NCBI RefSeq assembly: GCF_964340395.1
Contig: NC_135550.1
Span: 7,732,101 to 7,796,100, forward strand
Origin: Glandiceps talaboti
Lineage: Eukaryota; Hemichordata; Enteropneusta; Spengelidae
Length of the DNA stretch: 64,000 nt
Reading direction: 5' to 3'
In this document: one piece after another, positions 11,474-22,284 of the stretch
How the letters are laid out: every line of letters starts with the position of its first letter
How positions within the stretch are numbered: position 1 is the first letter of the stretch
Position numbers and translations under genes: made by a program
Notes under the pieces: generated by a model
What the model saw: only the letters and a program-made list of their open reading frames with translations
The model's database searches: none
Told to the model about the DNA's origin: nothing

Positions 11474-11872
11474 TCTCGCTACCTGCAATACAATTCTACA
11501 CATCACTGTGGAGTCAAATGGAACGAAGTCGAGCGACAACGCGTTTTAATTCTAATGTCGACAACTACACTTCCGGTCGGCTATGCTAATACACAGGAAT
11601 GTTTCTTTCTCATTTTCAGTTGTAGACATCTCTTGTAATTTTGCTCTTGAAAGATACTGTACATATAATTTCCCACCTTCATAATTATATGAGCTTAAAA
11701 CGTGCGTTTATCTTATTGGTTACAAATTAAACAGTTTGGAAAAAACATTCACGTGTATTGACATAGGCGACCAGAAGTGTAGGTGTCGACAAATGCAAGC
11801 GCGGTCGCGAGACTGCGTTCCATTTGACTCCTTAGCGATACATAGAATTGTATTGCAGGTAGTGAAAACAGC
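11474..11872. mobile_element. Inverted-repeat (foldback) element
   Basis: About 120 bp at 11474-11594 recurs inverted at 11753-11872, with roughly 80-85 percent identity by eye. Both arms contain CTACCTGCAATACAATTCTA-like and GTCAAATGGAACG-like strings. The spacer is about 160 bp. The arms translate to similar nonsense peptides, which would explain paired ORFs on opposite strands. No transposase is present. Consistent with a long-TIR MITE. Confidence 0.65.
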
Positions 11873-11899
11873 TTTGAAAAACAGCAGCAGTCAATCGTG

Positions 11900-14125
11900 T
11901 AGCCATGTATGGCGCTAATCAATCTGCCGCGTTTACAACATGTTAACAACATGCGTGCGTGATACGCTGTTACACACATTGGACACTGCACTGTGTGCGT
12001 CAGGCCAAATCGAAGTATTATTCCAAAGCGTATTTCTTAGGACATCATATTTCTTTGTGCATTGAATTTATATATTAGTATTGTGTCACAAAACACTAAA
12101 TAACTTGCATTTCTGCATGCCGTTGATCTAAAAGCCCTGATATAGGAGTCACCACAGGCAATCGAATCAATCTGTATGATTTTGGGGAAAATGTATAGTG
12201 AACTCTTCTTCACTACACATTTTTGTTTTAAATCATACACATTGATTCGAGTGCCTGTGGGAGTCACCTTACACGTACATTTGTGTACCTGACCATTCTA
12301 CAGATATGTATCATGTATCACGGTACCGTGGAAAAACTTTTGATATCTGTAAGAATTGCTTGTATTTGTCTAGATCTTCATATCGTTTTTGTCTTTATCT
12401 AAATGTTATTCCACTGTTGATATACACAAGAATTATTACCTCGTGCCTTTGAGCTGTGTTGTGAATCACGGTGACATCCACCGTGACGAATTGTGTATAT
12501 ATTGAGTCGCAATTCCAAATAACGATATCGTAGACAGGAACTGCTCCAAAGATTTGACGAGAGGTAACGAGAAGTAATATTGTCAACTGACTTTATTAAT
12601 AAACACATGTGAGGTCATAGGTTGACATCCACCGCCGTCGTTTTATGATTAGAAAGTTACACGATTAGCAGGTTTTCTTCTTCTCAAATTCTTATTACAG
12701 AATGTGAAGTTCCAGTGTGTCAATGAAACACATATTTCTCCCTTGGTGGCGCATATCACCTGTATGTTAGATGCAGCTAGGTTCATGACAGATATGAATA
12801 TGAAATCGAAGGCGTCGTTGCACATGCATCGGTGGAACATCACAATGTAGGCTATATGATTCGATGTGTACCTTCAGCAGAAAGTTCTTGGTCAGACGAC
12901 TTCGAAATTGGCCAGGAAGAGACTTTAGGTGACCCAACCACCTAGTACTGAGTTCACACCTTGAAAACAATGCCATCGTCGCAAAAGTTTCACACAGGTC
13001 CGTCTCCGATGTTGGAGACAGCACGAACGCAATTACACACCACAGTTACTTGTCTGTGTACAAACATACGAACTAAAACAGCACCAGGCATACAACAAAA
13101 TCAGAGACAGCAAAAGTACGAATTTCAAGATGTGCATCGAGAACTGTTGAAAAAAATTATGTCAGATGACCATGCAATTGCTGGTAGTGATTACAGTTTG
13201 TGTCCTAGAAATATCACCATGATATGGCAATATTGAAACAATCAGAGAACTCTAGAAATACCAACAAAAGTATGTCAGATGATGCTACAGAACAAATGAT
13301 TGGTGTATAAATTACAAATGCTTGATGCAGTTCAAACTATTTACCATAAAGGTTACGTTTCATGAATAACCTGCAAGTATTGAATAATAAACCTTGAGCA
13401 CGATTTAGTGCGTAGCGTAACAAACTTTGAAAACCTAGGCTTACTGTTTATCTCAATTGAGAATTTACAGTTCGTAAAATTAAGAATGCATGACGGAATA
13501 ATCTATTTACATATAGCCATAAAAATAGTTAATAATTGTTGGAAATCTATTTTAGTTCCAATAGTAATAATGAAAACGAAGAGAGAAGAATACTTGAGAT
13601 GTCAACATCATTGTGGAGTGTTATGCATTCACAAATAATTCGAACATATTGGAATATTGAACAACTAAATATACTTATGGTATTCTAGATAAAATATCGT
13701 AAAAAGTCGAAAGTAAAGACAAAAAATTAACTGACAATATTAAGTGAAAGTGGTGTGAGGAAAGTAAAACACGTACACTTGCACATGCCTGAGAGAATTT
13801 TGGTTACATTGTATGGCCATGGTTGCCAACAGGTCTTGAAAATTATAACATTGTAGCAATAGTGGGTAGACGTCTTTCTCTAGACTGACAATTAATACAT
13901 GTTTTTTTCAGGTTTTGGGTGATTGAATCAATGTAGTGGCATGATTGTTTAGAATGCTGGTGGTTGAGGTATGTGGAATAACATGTTGGAATGCGCTTAT
14001 AGTCTTATACAGAAAAAATAATAATTTGTGAGGTTTAATGAAGTAATTCAGTATGAAAACATCCAGTCTTATTGTCATGTTAACGTTCATCTTTTGCCAT
14101 TGGTGCGCATTCAAGACTCGATATA
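11900..14125. other. No recognisable gene
   Basis: AT-rich, with many short ORFs on both strands and none with a recognisable domain or splice context. Confidence 0.4.
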
Positions 14126-14129
14126 CATT

Positions 14130-14583
14130 TGTTGGGTGACGTAGAGTTGAACGGTATAAGTATGGACAGTTCAGACGTTACACTCTAGCACTCACACTCT
14201 CATACTCTCGTACGGGATCGTTCAGGTCCAAGTCGGGAATTAGTCACAACTGAGAAGATATTTCGGCTTGCCAGAATCACCTACCCGAGAGCTCGTCTCT
14301 CTCGTGAGCTCCTCTCCTGATTCTGGATGTTTTATTCTCCTCTTAAGTATACTTCGAATACAATGGAATTTACACAACGACTATATAAATAGCAAGTCAC
14401 ACCCTAAGATCATGCCATCATAAAAGTTATTATATACTTTTCTCTAACCAATCATGTGAATTTCAGTTACATCATGTTTGCCCAGCTTCGTCATCGCCAG
14501 TCTATTTCTGACCTATGGCCTGCAATGCCGAAAAGTAGAATTTATTCCCATAATTCCGAAATACGATATTTTGGATCGTAACA
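14130..14583 (-). repeat. 3' LTR of the Ty3/gypsy element
   Basis: Begins TGTTGGGTGACG and ends GATCGTAACA on the plus strand, so both strands have canonical TG...CA ends. Length is 454 bp, matching the other LTR. The flanking sense-strand sequence GGAAAACGGGGGGTGG (about 14584-14600) is the polypurine tract. Confidence 0.95.
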
Positions 14584-14600
14584 CCACCCCCCGTTTTCCT
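14584..14600 (-). promoter_or_regulatory. Polypurine tract
   Basis: Purine-rich sense-strand sequence directly upstream of the 3' LTR, which primes plus-strand DNA synthesis in LTR elements. Confidence 0.7.
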
Positions 14601-15303
14601 AAAGGAGCGACCCGCGACTTCAGAACTGGAGAAACATGACGAGTGGCATAGCCAAAGCTTTCTTGTAAATTTGTTTTTGTGTTTTTCTTTTTATAACAAC
14701 TAAGTAACACCGTTGCATAGATACAATATGTAATCGGTAATCAGGTAAAAAATCGTCTCAAGGAATGTTAAATACAGAGTATATAAATATATATGAGATA
14801 AATACATGTATACATAGAATAAATTACAATGTAAACCAATTATGAAATCAAATAAGCGATTAAAAATAGCACTGTAATGTTGATATATATCTTGAATAAA
14901 CATGAAAGTAAACATAGCACTTGAAGTAGTCAAATATAAATATTGATTATGGAATACAGTAATTGATAGTAATCGACAGTAGTGATCAGCCCTGTAAATA
15001 TATGAAAAAATATCAAGAGAATAAAATGTCACGAACAAAAAAATCCGAAAAGACGACAGCATAAGTCGTAAAACATGATAAAAGTCCAAATGTTCGTCTC
15101 AAAACATGCATTCAATACCCGTAAAATAAAAGTAAATACACAATCAAATGAAAATAATTGTAAATCATATATGCAACGGATTGTTCTACAAAAGTACAGT
15201 AAAATATAGCATCCTGCAATTAGAATGCAAGTCAAGTCCGTAGTCAAAAATCGTAGTCAATATCCAAAAAGAAATCCAAAATTTAATGTTAGCGAAGCAA
15301 GAC
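14601..15303 (-). other. Non-coding 3' region of the Ty3/gypsy element
   Basis: AT-rich stretch between the last ORF and the polypurine tract. Open frames here (such as 14700-15089) are rich in Tyr, Phe and Leu as expected from AT-rich DNA and show no motif. Confidence 0.5.
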
Positions 15304-15654
15304 CTAAAATAATGACCATGAGGGAGTATCGTCTTCAGGGGATGCCGCAACACTAGCAACAATAGCAGGGCGAATAAGGGGCGTGTCGGGGATGTCTGAA
15401 TGAACATCGGCCACCACCACGCTGCTACTTGTATTCATAGCAAGCAAACTATCTTCGCAGAGCGGCTCTATAATAATTTCGCGCATATCTAAACAATCGC
15501 TATCAGCCTGTGTACCAAAGTCAGTTTGACACCCCTTAGAATTAGTCAAGAACAAAAGTTTTGCGTCTATAGGTACTTTAACTGGACAAAAACATTTCTT
15601 CCAAAATCTAAAACATTTAAAGCTACACTTATAACACAATAAGTCCCAGTCCAA
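15304..15654 (-). CDS. Short ORF overlapping the end of the env-like ORF
   Basis: Open frame of 116 codons without an ATG at its 5' end, overlapping the end of the env-like ORF by 26 nt in another frame. It begins in a Cys-rich stretch (CYKCSFKCFRFWKKCFC), followed by an acidic, Ser/Thr-rich tail. The position suggests a membrane-proximal cytoplasmic tail or a separate accessory product, but there is no visible frameshift signal or splice proof. Function unknown. Confidence 0.4.
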   Translation of the reverse strand: MDWDLLCYKCSFKCFRFWKKCFCPVKVPIDAKLLFLTNSKGCQTDFGTQADSDCLDMREIIIEPLCEDSLLAMNTSSSVVVADVHSDIPDTPLIRPAIVASVAASPEDDTPSWSLF

Positions 15655-16240
15655 CTACCGCAATAGCATTAAGTAGGATATCGCTGGTTCCGCCGCTAAC
15701 AACAGTGCCGGCTTCTGTCGTCAACACGGAGCCAACTGAATCCCACGGTATATTTTGTGCACGTATAGGACTGGCACTCAGAATCGCAAGAGTTATAGAA
15801 AGCTGTCTAACCCTAAAAAATAAGTATATCACAGCTGAAATGGTTATAACGTTGAAGATGACACCAACATATCCTGGTATATCGAACCAATCAAACCAAG
15901 AATCACCCTTAATTAAGGTACTATCCACATAATTACTAAATTCATCCATGGGAGTTAAGTATATATCGGAATGGTTTCTCAATACCTGTGAAACCCTATT
16001 CAATTCCAATTTTAATCTATTATCCCTGAACAAAGACTTATTCCAACTTTCTGTGAACAACTTAACTTGAGGTAGTTGCATAGTTAGTGTGTCATAGAAA
16101 GTATAGTCAAACAGTGCTGTGTCAAATTCCTTGTTATACAACGTTGATAAAACAGGAACATTCAAAATATGTTCATAAGTAATCGTCTTATTAGGCTGGC
16201 AATTAGCATCTAATGACTCAAAATAATAATAAGTGGACAT
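15629..16240 (-). CDS. Env-like third ORF of the Ty3/gypsy element
   Basis: A 203-codon ORF starting 94 bp downstream of the pol stop, at the position of env in gypsy-type elements. It shows three N-x-S/T sequons (NKT, NKS, NHS), a long hydrophobic segment in the middle (about residues 120-145) and a second hydrophobic C-terminus, as expected of a membrane protein. I see no clear signal peptide at its start and no furin-type site, so it may be only part of an envelope-like protein or an unrelated membrane protein. The stop comes directly after the last hydrophobic segment, where another frame stays open. Confidence 0.5.
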   Translation of the reverse strand: MSTYYYFESLDANCQPNKTITYEHILNVPVLSTLYNKEFDTALFDYTFYDTLTMQLPQVKLFTESWNKSLFRDNRLKLELNRVSQVLRNHSDIYLTPMDEFSNYVDSTLIKGDSWFDWFDIPGYVGVIFNVITISAVIYLFFRVRQLSITLAILSASPIRAQNIPWDSVGSVLTTEAGTVVSGGTSDILLNAIAVVGLGLIVL

Positions 16241-16334
16241 TAAAATGTGCGAGCTACTTTTATAAGGCTTGGTGAAAACAAATGTAAATCCCTTAAACTA
16301 ACTAAGTGAACCCGTTCTGAAGCCGTGCTAACTA

Positions 16335-19300
16335 TTAAGTAGAGCGTCGTTTGCCTGTAATTACAACCGGATTATCGCGTAAAGATTTAATCGCTTCATC
16401 GTTCAAATAAGATTCCGGTATCCACGAATTGTCTGAACTTGGATACCCCTCCCATTTCACTAAATACTCCAAAATACCGTTTTTGTGCCGTCCGCGTAAA
16501 ATCTTATCAATGCGATAATATGTATCGTCCCCAGCAGGCTCGTTTTCTCCTGCTAAACTATCACTGTCATAATCAATAGGTACTCGTGAAGACGGCTTAT
16601 TTCGCCTACGTCGATATCTATATCGATTATCGTTCGAGTTCCGAATCGAAGCGCTTACAGAAGCCGACTCGCTACTTTGACTTTCTGCGCTCACAGAAGA
16701 CGAGTCGCTATTTCGACTTTCTGTGCTTTCGGTTTCTGTTGATGGTGACGCGGGCGCCTGCGAACGGCGAGGGGGAACGAAACCACCCGAATTTTGTGGT
16801 GATTCCGTGTCCGTGTCTGTGTCTGTGTCACCGAGATCGACATCCGGGGTAGTACCTTCTAAGGACGTAGATCGGAGCGAACCCTTCTTTAGTCTGTTAT
16901 GGTGTACTAATTTAGGATATAACTTTCCTGAATGAACGTAACGCAATCGATAATTGAGTGGCGGTATGAAATCAGCAATTCGATATGGACCCCTATAATA
17001 TTTGTGAAACTTTCTAGCTCTCCCTGGTTTCACTGCTGGGTTATATAAATAAACTATATCCCCTATTGTGAATTCGTGTTGTACAGCTCTCTTGTCATAG
17101 TGCTCTTTCATTTTTTCCTGTGCGACTTTAATGTTGTCCATTGCCATCTTTATTGCAATATTTCGTTTTGATGCTAATTCCTTCAGATGAAAATTGATAC
17201 TTGCCGATTTGCTAACCGCGGGAAGCAAAGTAACGTCTAGCGGTAGGCGTGGTTCCATTCCAAACAGAACCGAAAATGGCGAAACACCTGTAGAATGATG
17301 TGGCGCTACCCTATACGCGAACAAAACTGCCGCTAAGTATGAGTCCCAGTCATCTCCCCGGTCGGCAACAAACATGGAAAGCATTCCAAGTAACGTCGAA
17401 TTAAACTTTTCGACGATACCCTGGGTTTGAGGCCTATATGCCGTTCCAAAACGCTTTGAAACATCAAAAAAACGACAAAATTCGCGCATTATTTGCGAAT
17501 TGAAACAGGGCCCCTGGTCTGATAAGATGACATTCGGAAAACCGTAATTCGTGAATATGTGCTCGAATAAGATGTTAGCAACTGTAATTGCCGTCATATT
17601 CTTAGTAGGAAACGCCCATGCAAATTTCGATAAGTATTCCGTAATAACAAGAACATAGCTATTCCCTGATTTAGTAACATGAAAAGGCCCACAGAAATCA
17701 ATAGCTATCCTATCAAATAATCCTGTAACTGGAATCGGCAATAAAGGAGCGCGTATTCTATGCCCCGGCTTACGCATTTGGCAATGTACACAACTATTAA
17801 CGTATTTATGAACGTCTTTAATAAGTGTATCCCAAAAGTAACGTTGTCTGATGACACCCAGCGTTCTTAGAACGCCTAGATGTCCACCTGTAACATCATC
17901 ATGCAATCTCCGCAAAATCAAAAGTCGTAAATCCTTAGGTACAACAAGCTGGCGCCGTATGTCTTTATCAGATTTATTGCTATTAGGCGTCCAGAAATGA
18001 TACAGAACTCTGTCAATAATCACGTAATTGGCACTTATGCTTGCTATGCGTTTAGCATGTCTATCATCAGTCGGTAAGTCACCCGATTCAAGAAAGTCAA
18101 TCAGCGGTCTTAGATGATTGTCGTTTCTTTGCCTATCAGCTATTACACCTGTCCTTCTGTTATCATTCAAGTCATTAACACCTATTAGTTCGTCATCGGA
18201 ATCTAAAGTCAAACAAGTCATGTCGTCAACGCTATTGTCATTGCTAATAGTAAACAAGGTTGGTATGTCAACTACAGGGTCATTGTCAACACTTTGCGTA
18301 TTAACAACGTCACCTTTATTATTACTGGATTCCTGCACTATCTTATCAGTAGAAGGTACCTGGACACATTGTGTATGTGAGGCCGCTGGAGCCGTTTCAA
18401 CAGAAGTTACATCAGAATTATGAATTCCGTCATCATAAACCCTACGTGATAATGAATCTGCATGGGGAATTTTGCAGCCCGATCTGTGCACGATGTCAAA
18501 ATCGAAACCTTGAATTCTGAGTACCCATCGCGCTAAACGCCCCGAAGGTTCCGTAGTCTTAATCAAATAGGGAAGGTTAGCATGATCTGTAATAACCGTA
18601 AAATGAACAGAATGCAAATATTGCTCACACTGCGAAAGAGCGTGAATCAAAGCTAGAAATTCCCTTTCCGTAACTGTATAATTCTGTTGTGGTTTCGACA
18701 GCGCCCTGCCACCATAGCATATAGGTTTTTCCACACCCTCCTGAATTTGAGCTAACACATAACCTACACTAAAACTACTCGCGTCCGTATATAGAATAAA
18801 TTCCTCATTAAACCGTGGATGCGCTAGTACAGGAGGTGAGATTAACGCCGTCTTTAGTGTATCAAATGCTATTTCACAATCACGTGACCAAACAAAGTCG
18901 ACGCCTTTCCTTAATAGACCATGCAATGGATGCGCAATCTTAGCAAAATCCTTAATAAACTTTCTATAGAAATTAGCCAAACCCAGAAATGACTTTAATT
19001 CTGTAACCGATTTTGGTGTGGGGAAATTCTTGACAGCTTCCAATTTAGAAGGATCTGCCATGACCCCGTGTTCGTTGACCCGGTGACCTAGAAATTTGAC
19101 CTCGCGCCTACCAAAAACGCACTTCCGTGGTCCTAACTTTAAATTGGCTTCGCGTAAACGTGTAAGAACTTCATCAATATGAATTAAATGATCTTCAAAT
19201 GTTGCTGAGAATGCTAAAATATCGTCCATGTAGGCGCAGCATGAGTCGTTTAGCAAATTTATTAGAACGAACTGTATTGTGTTTTGAAAACTTGCCGAAC

Positions 19301-20656
19301 TATTCATCATTCCCATAGGTAACACCTTGAAAGCAAACTTACCGTAATGAGAGACAAAGGAAGTCTTATGTACATCGTCAGGATGTATAGCTATTTGCCA
19401 AAATCCCGAACTAAGGTCTAGGGTCGAAAAATACTTTGGACATTTACTCCCAATGATATCTAAAGTATCTTTTATCCCAGGAAGAGGGAAAGCAATGGGT
19501 TCTGTAATAGAATTTATCATTCTATAATCTATAACCATACGAAATTCACCATTTGGTTTACGTACTAGTAAAACCGGAGAACTGTAAGGAGAAGTAGAGG
19601 GAACTACCAAACCCTGGTCTAACAACTTATCAATTTGTCGTTTAATTTCCTCACGTTTATCTGGAGAAGCTTTATATGGAGGGCGAGATACGGTCTTACT
19701 ACCTGGTTTTAAATTGATTCTATGCTTAATTATATCACAATATCCCAAGGTGTTTGTGTCATCAACGAACGCATCCTTATTTTTCCATAATACCTGTTGT
19801 AACTGCAATACCTGATCTGAGGTTAAAGTAGAATCTTCAAAATCAAATGCCTTTAAAAACTCTTGTTTACTTAACCTATTAGGACGTACAACTGGCCCGT
19901 TGCGACTAACATTAGTATCAAAAGTATGGATATCAGTACCATCTGGCAAAATTCTGAAATTACCTAAACGGGTACCCCTCCTCAATTTTACAGGCGTATC
20001 CTTACAATTCACTAGTCTAACCGGAACGCGCCCATTCTGCACAGCACCTAAAACTCTCGCAGTAGCAATACCAATGTGAGCAAGCGACATTATGTTTGTA
20101 GTATGACCTACTATACCGTTAGGGTAATTCCCACGAACACGCGCCGATATAACACACTCTGAACGAGCAGGTATAGAATATGTCTTAGACGCGCGTATAA
20201 GGGACGATGGACGTAAAGTAACTTTGCGCTTCATAAAATCAATAATAGCTCCATTTCTACGTAAGAAATCATGGCCTATAATTAAATCCTGCTTCAATTC
20301 TTTGAGGACATAGACTTGCATAGTAATTGCACGATTAGTAAAGAAAACAGGAATTCTAAGACATCCTAAAATAGGCAAAGTACGCCCATCTGGCAAAGTA
20401 ACTATCTTATAACTTGATTTGAAAAGCTTACACTTTCTTAACTTACGAATATTAATTAACAAAGACTCTGAAATTATTGATACATCGGAACCTGTATCTA
20501 TAAGTGCTGATACTTTGCGATCAAAAATACGCACATTAATTAAATTATCATTTACAATCATTGACTCTGGCAAATTAACACAATTGAGATTTAAAGATAT
20601 TCCGTTGCGAGACCTCTCATCTGACTGCTTATACAATTTTCGTCTCGCAACGTTTA
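16335..20656 (-). CDS. pol: Ty3/gypsy pol polyprotein with chromodomain
   Basis: Open frame of 1433 codons from 20636 to 16335. It has no ATG at the 5' end and is probably made by -1 frameshifting from gag, so translation in this frame begins near 20660. Domains in order are aspartic protease (DTGSD at residues 47-51), reverse transcriptase (LDLSSGFWQI and the YMDD catalytic pair), RNase H (TDASS), integrase with an HHCC zinc finger (ending CVHCQMRK) and catalytic core (IDFCGPF and SDQGPCFNS blocks), and a C-terminal chromodomain (YYRIDKILRGR, EYLVKWEGY, SWIPES). Ser-rich linker precedes the chromodomain. No stop or frameshift interrupts it. The proteins would assemble in virus-like particles, copy the RNA and integrate the cDNA. 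Confidence 0.97.
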
Positions 20657-21727
20657 CCCGTTTTTTGGAAAAGCATATCGGGCACCATTTCTATCACAAA
20701 ATCTGGCCACATGGCCTATCTCCCCGCAATTGTAACACCCACGATCAGGATTTGCATAACAATTAGGACTTGAATGCCCTGGCTTATTACAAAATTTACA
20801 AATCTGCTTAGCCGTATTAACTTGTCGACCGCCATAACGTGGAGTTACTACTGGCGGTCTATTTACGTTAGAATAATTATAGCTCTGGCCTACCCGTGAC
20901 CGTGGTCCAGCGTTTGCGTAGGGTTCTTGTCGTATTTGAACAGGCGTTGCTGGTACAGGGAGGGGCGTCACCGCCGCTGCTGATAGCTTCTCATGTAGAA
21001 CTTCGTTCTGTTTTAGCAAAGAGTCGAAGGCTTGTTGTAAAACCTCTGTAGACGTGTCGGAAGTACGACCAGTTTTCAGTGCTTTGACATCATCGTCGAA
21101 CCGTTCTACCACTTCTGCTGTTCGGGCGAAAGCCACAGCCTCCTGGAAATTGACCGGATCTCTGTTGATTACCGTACTACGTATAGACGGTATTAACCCC
21201 TGTAAAAATAAACTAAAAAGCTCGTTATCATTTCTGTTATAACGATAGCACATATCCCTTAAACGTGAGGCATATTTTTCGATTGTTTCTTTGTCCATTT
21301 GCTTAATTGTTCTTAGCTCTTGATCTATACGCCACTGTGGTGCTCTGTTCTGGAATCGTCCGATGAAAGCTGCACGCATGTTCTCCCAGTTGTTCGCCAG
21401 GTCGTCAGGCAAGGACGTGTACCATCTCTCTGCTTCACCAGACATAAGCAGACTAAAAATATTCAGACGTTGAATATTGTCAAACTGCTTAAGGACGACA
21501 TATGCATCAAATTTACGCAACCATCTGGTTGGTATTTCATCTTCCTTCCCATAAAATTGAGGTGGTATGATATCGTTACCCACCGTCATATTCTGCATTC
21601 TGTTGACAATGCGTTGTAGCTCTTGGTGAACCAGCCGTGCGTCTTGCCGCTGGCCTTGGTTGACCTCTGCTCCATTGTTTTCTGGCTGTGGAGCTTCTTG
21701 CTGGATATTTGGGTCTGCTTCTGCCAT
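20654..21727 (-). CDS. gag: Ty3/gypsy gag
   Basis: A 357-codon ORF starting at an ATG about 100 bp inside the 5' LTR. The middle holds a retrotransposon gag/capsid block (FYGKEDEIPTRWLRKFDAY, AERWYTSLPDDL, EKYASRLRDMCYRY), and the C-terminus two zinc knuckles of C-x2-C-x4-H-x4-C form (starting near residues 310 and 331). It makes the structural shell of the particle and binds the element's RNA. The stop at 20654-20656 follows the AAAAAAC slippery heptamer by one codon. Confidence 0.95.
   Translation of the reverse strand: MAEADPNIQQEAPQPENNGAEVNQGQRQDARLVHQELQRIVNRMQNMTVGNDIIPPQFYGKEDEIPTRWLRKFDAYVVLKQFDNIQRLNIFSLLMSGEAERWYTSLPDDLANNWENMRAAFIGRFQNRAPQWRIDQELRTIKQMDKETIEKYASRLRDMCYRYNRNDNELFSLFLQGLIPSIRSTVINRDPVNFQEAVAFARTAEVVERFDDDVKALKTGRTSDTSTEVLQQAFDSLLKQNEVLHEKLSAAAVTPLPVPATPVQIRQEPYANAGPRSRVGQSYNYSNVNRPPVVTPRYGGRQVNTAKQICKFCNKPGHSSPNCYANPDRGCYNCGEIGHVARFCDRNGARYAFPKNG
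20660..20666 (-). promoter_or_regulatory. -1 ribosomal frameshift site, gag/pol
   Basis: The sense strand reads A AAA AAC in the gag frame (CCA AAA AAC GGG TAA), a classical X XXY YYZ slippery heptamer. A one-base backward slip enters the pol frame, which is open from here into the protease. The pol frame is -1 relative to gag by coordinate arithmetic. A stimulatory structure downstream was not evaluated. Confidence 0.85.
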
Positions 21728-21807
21728 TACTGTAGGTGGCCGTTGACAAGGATGTAAATGTCGTTTCTTCTCAGTCTTCTACCAGAACGTAATAACATTA
21801 AGTGGAC

Positions 21808-21826
21808 CTGTTGGATTTTCCACCAG
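21808..21826 (-). promoter_or_regulatory. Primer-binding site
   Basis: Directly after the 5' LTR the sense strand reads CTGGTGGAAAATCCAACAGG. TGGTGGAAAATCC is complementary to a tRNA 3' end finishing in ...CCACCA. I cannot name the tRNA. Confidence 0.7.
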
Positions 21827-22280
21827 TGTTGGGTGACGTAGAGTTGAACGGTATAAGTATGGACAGTTCAGACGTTACACTCTAGCACTCACACTCTCAT
21901 ACTCTCGTACGGGATCGTTCAGGTCCAAGTCGGGAATTAGTCACAACTGAGAAGATATTTCGGCTTGCCAGAATCACCTACCCGAGAGCTCGTCTCTCTC
22001 GTGAGCTCCTCTCCTGATTCTGGATGTTTTATTCTCCTCTTAAGTATACTTCGAATACAATGGAATTTACACAACGACTATATAAATAGCAAGTCACACC
22101 CTAAGATCATGCCATCATAAAAGTTATTATATACTTTTCTCTAACCAATCATGTGAATTTCAGTTACATCATGTTTGCCCAGCTTCGTCATCGCCAGTCT
22201 ATTTCTGACCTATGGCCTGCAATGCCGAAAAGTAGAATTTATTCCCATAATTCCGAAATACGATATTTTGGATCGTAACA
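21827..22280 (-). repeat. 5' LTR of the Ty3/gypsy element
   Basis: 454 bp and the same by eye as 14130-14583. On the sense strand it holds a TATTTATATAG TATA-like box (22078-22090) and an AATAAA polyadenylation signal (22028-22033) about 50 bp further on, as expected for U3/R. Confidence 0.95.
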
Positions 22281-22284
22281 CATT

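Larger units (their letters stand above)
14126..22284 (-). mobile_element. Full-length Ty3/gypsy LTR retrotransposon with chromodomain
   Basis: A complete element in minus orientation, 14130-22280 (8.15 kb), flanked by CATT at 14126-14129 and 22281-22284, a 4-bp target duplication. Order in the sense direction is 5' LTR (21827-22280), primer-binding site, gag, pol (PR-RT-RNaseH-IN-chromodomain), env-like ORF, polypurine tract, 3' LTR (14130-14583). The two 454-bp LTRs look identical by eye, and gag and pol are unbroken, so insertion is recent and the element may still be active. The C-terminal chromodomain is a chromovirus-type feature, thought to steer integration to modified histones. Retention of a third ORF with hydrophobic segments next to a chromodomain is unusual. 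Confidence 0.95.

Noticed and set aside
15705-20766. Plus-strand ORFs of 75-115 codons
   Set aside because: Antisense shadows of the Ty3/gypsy ORFs.
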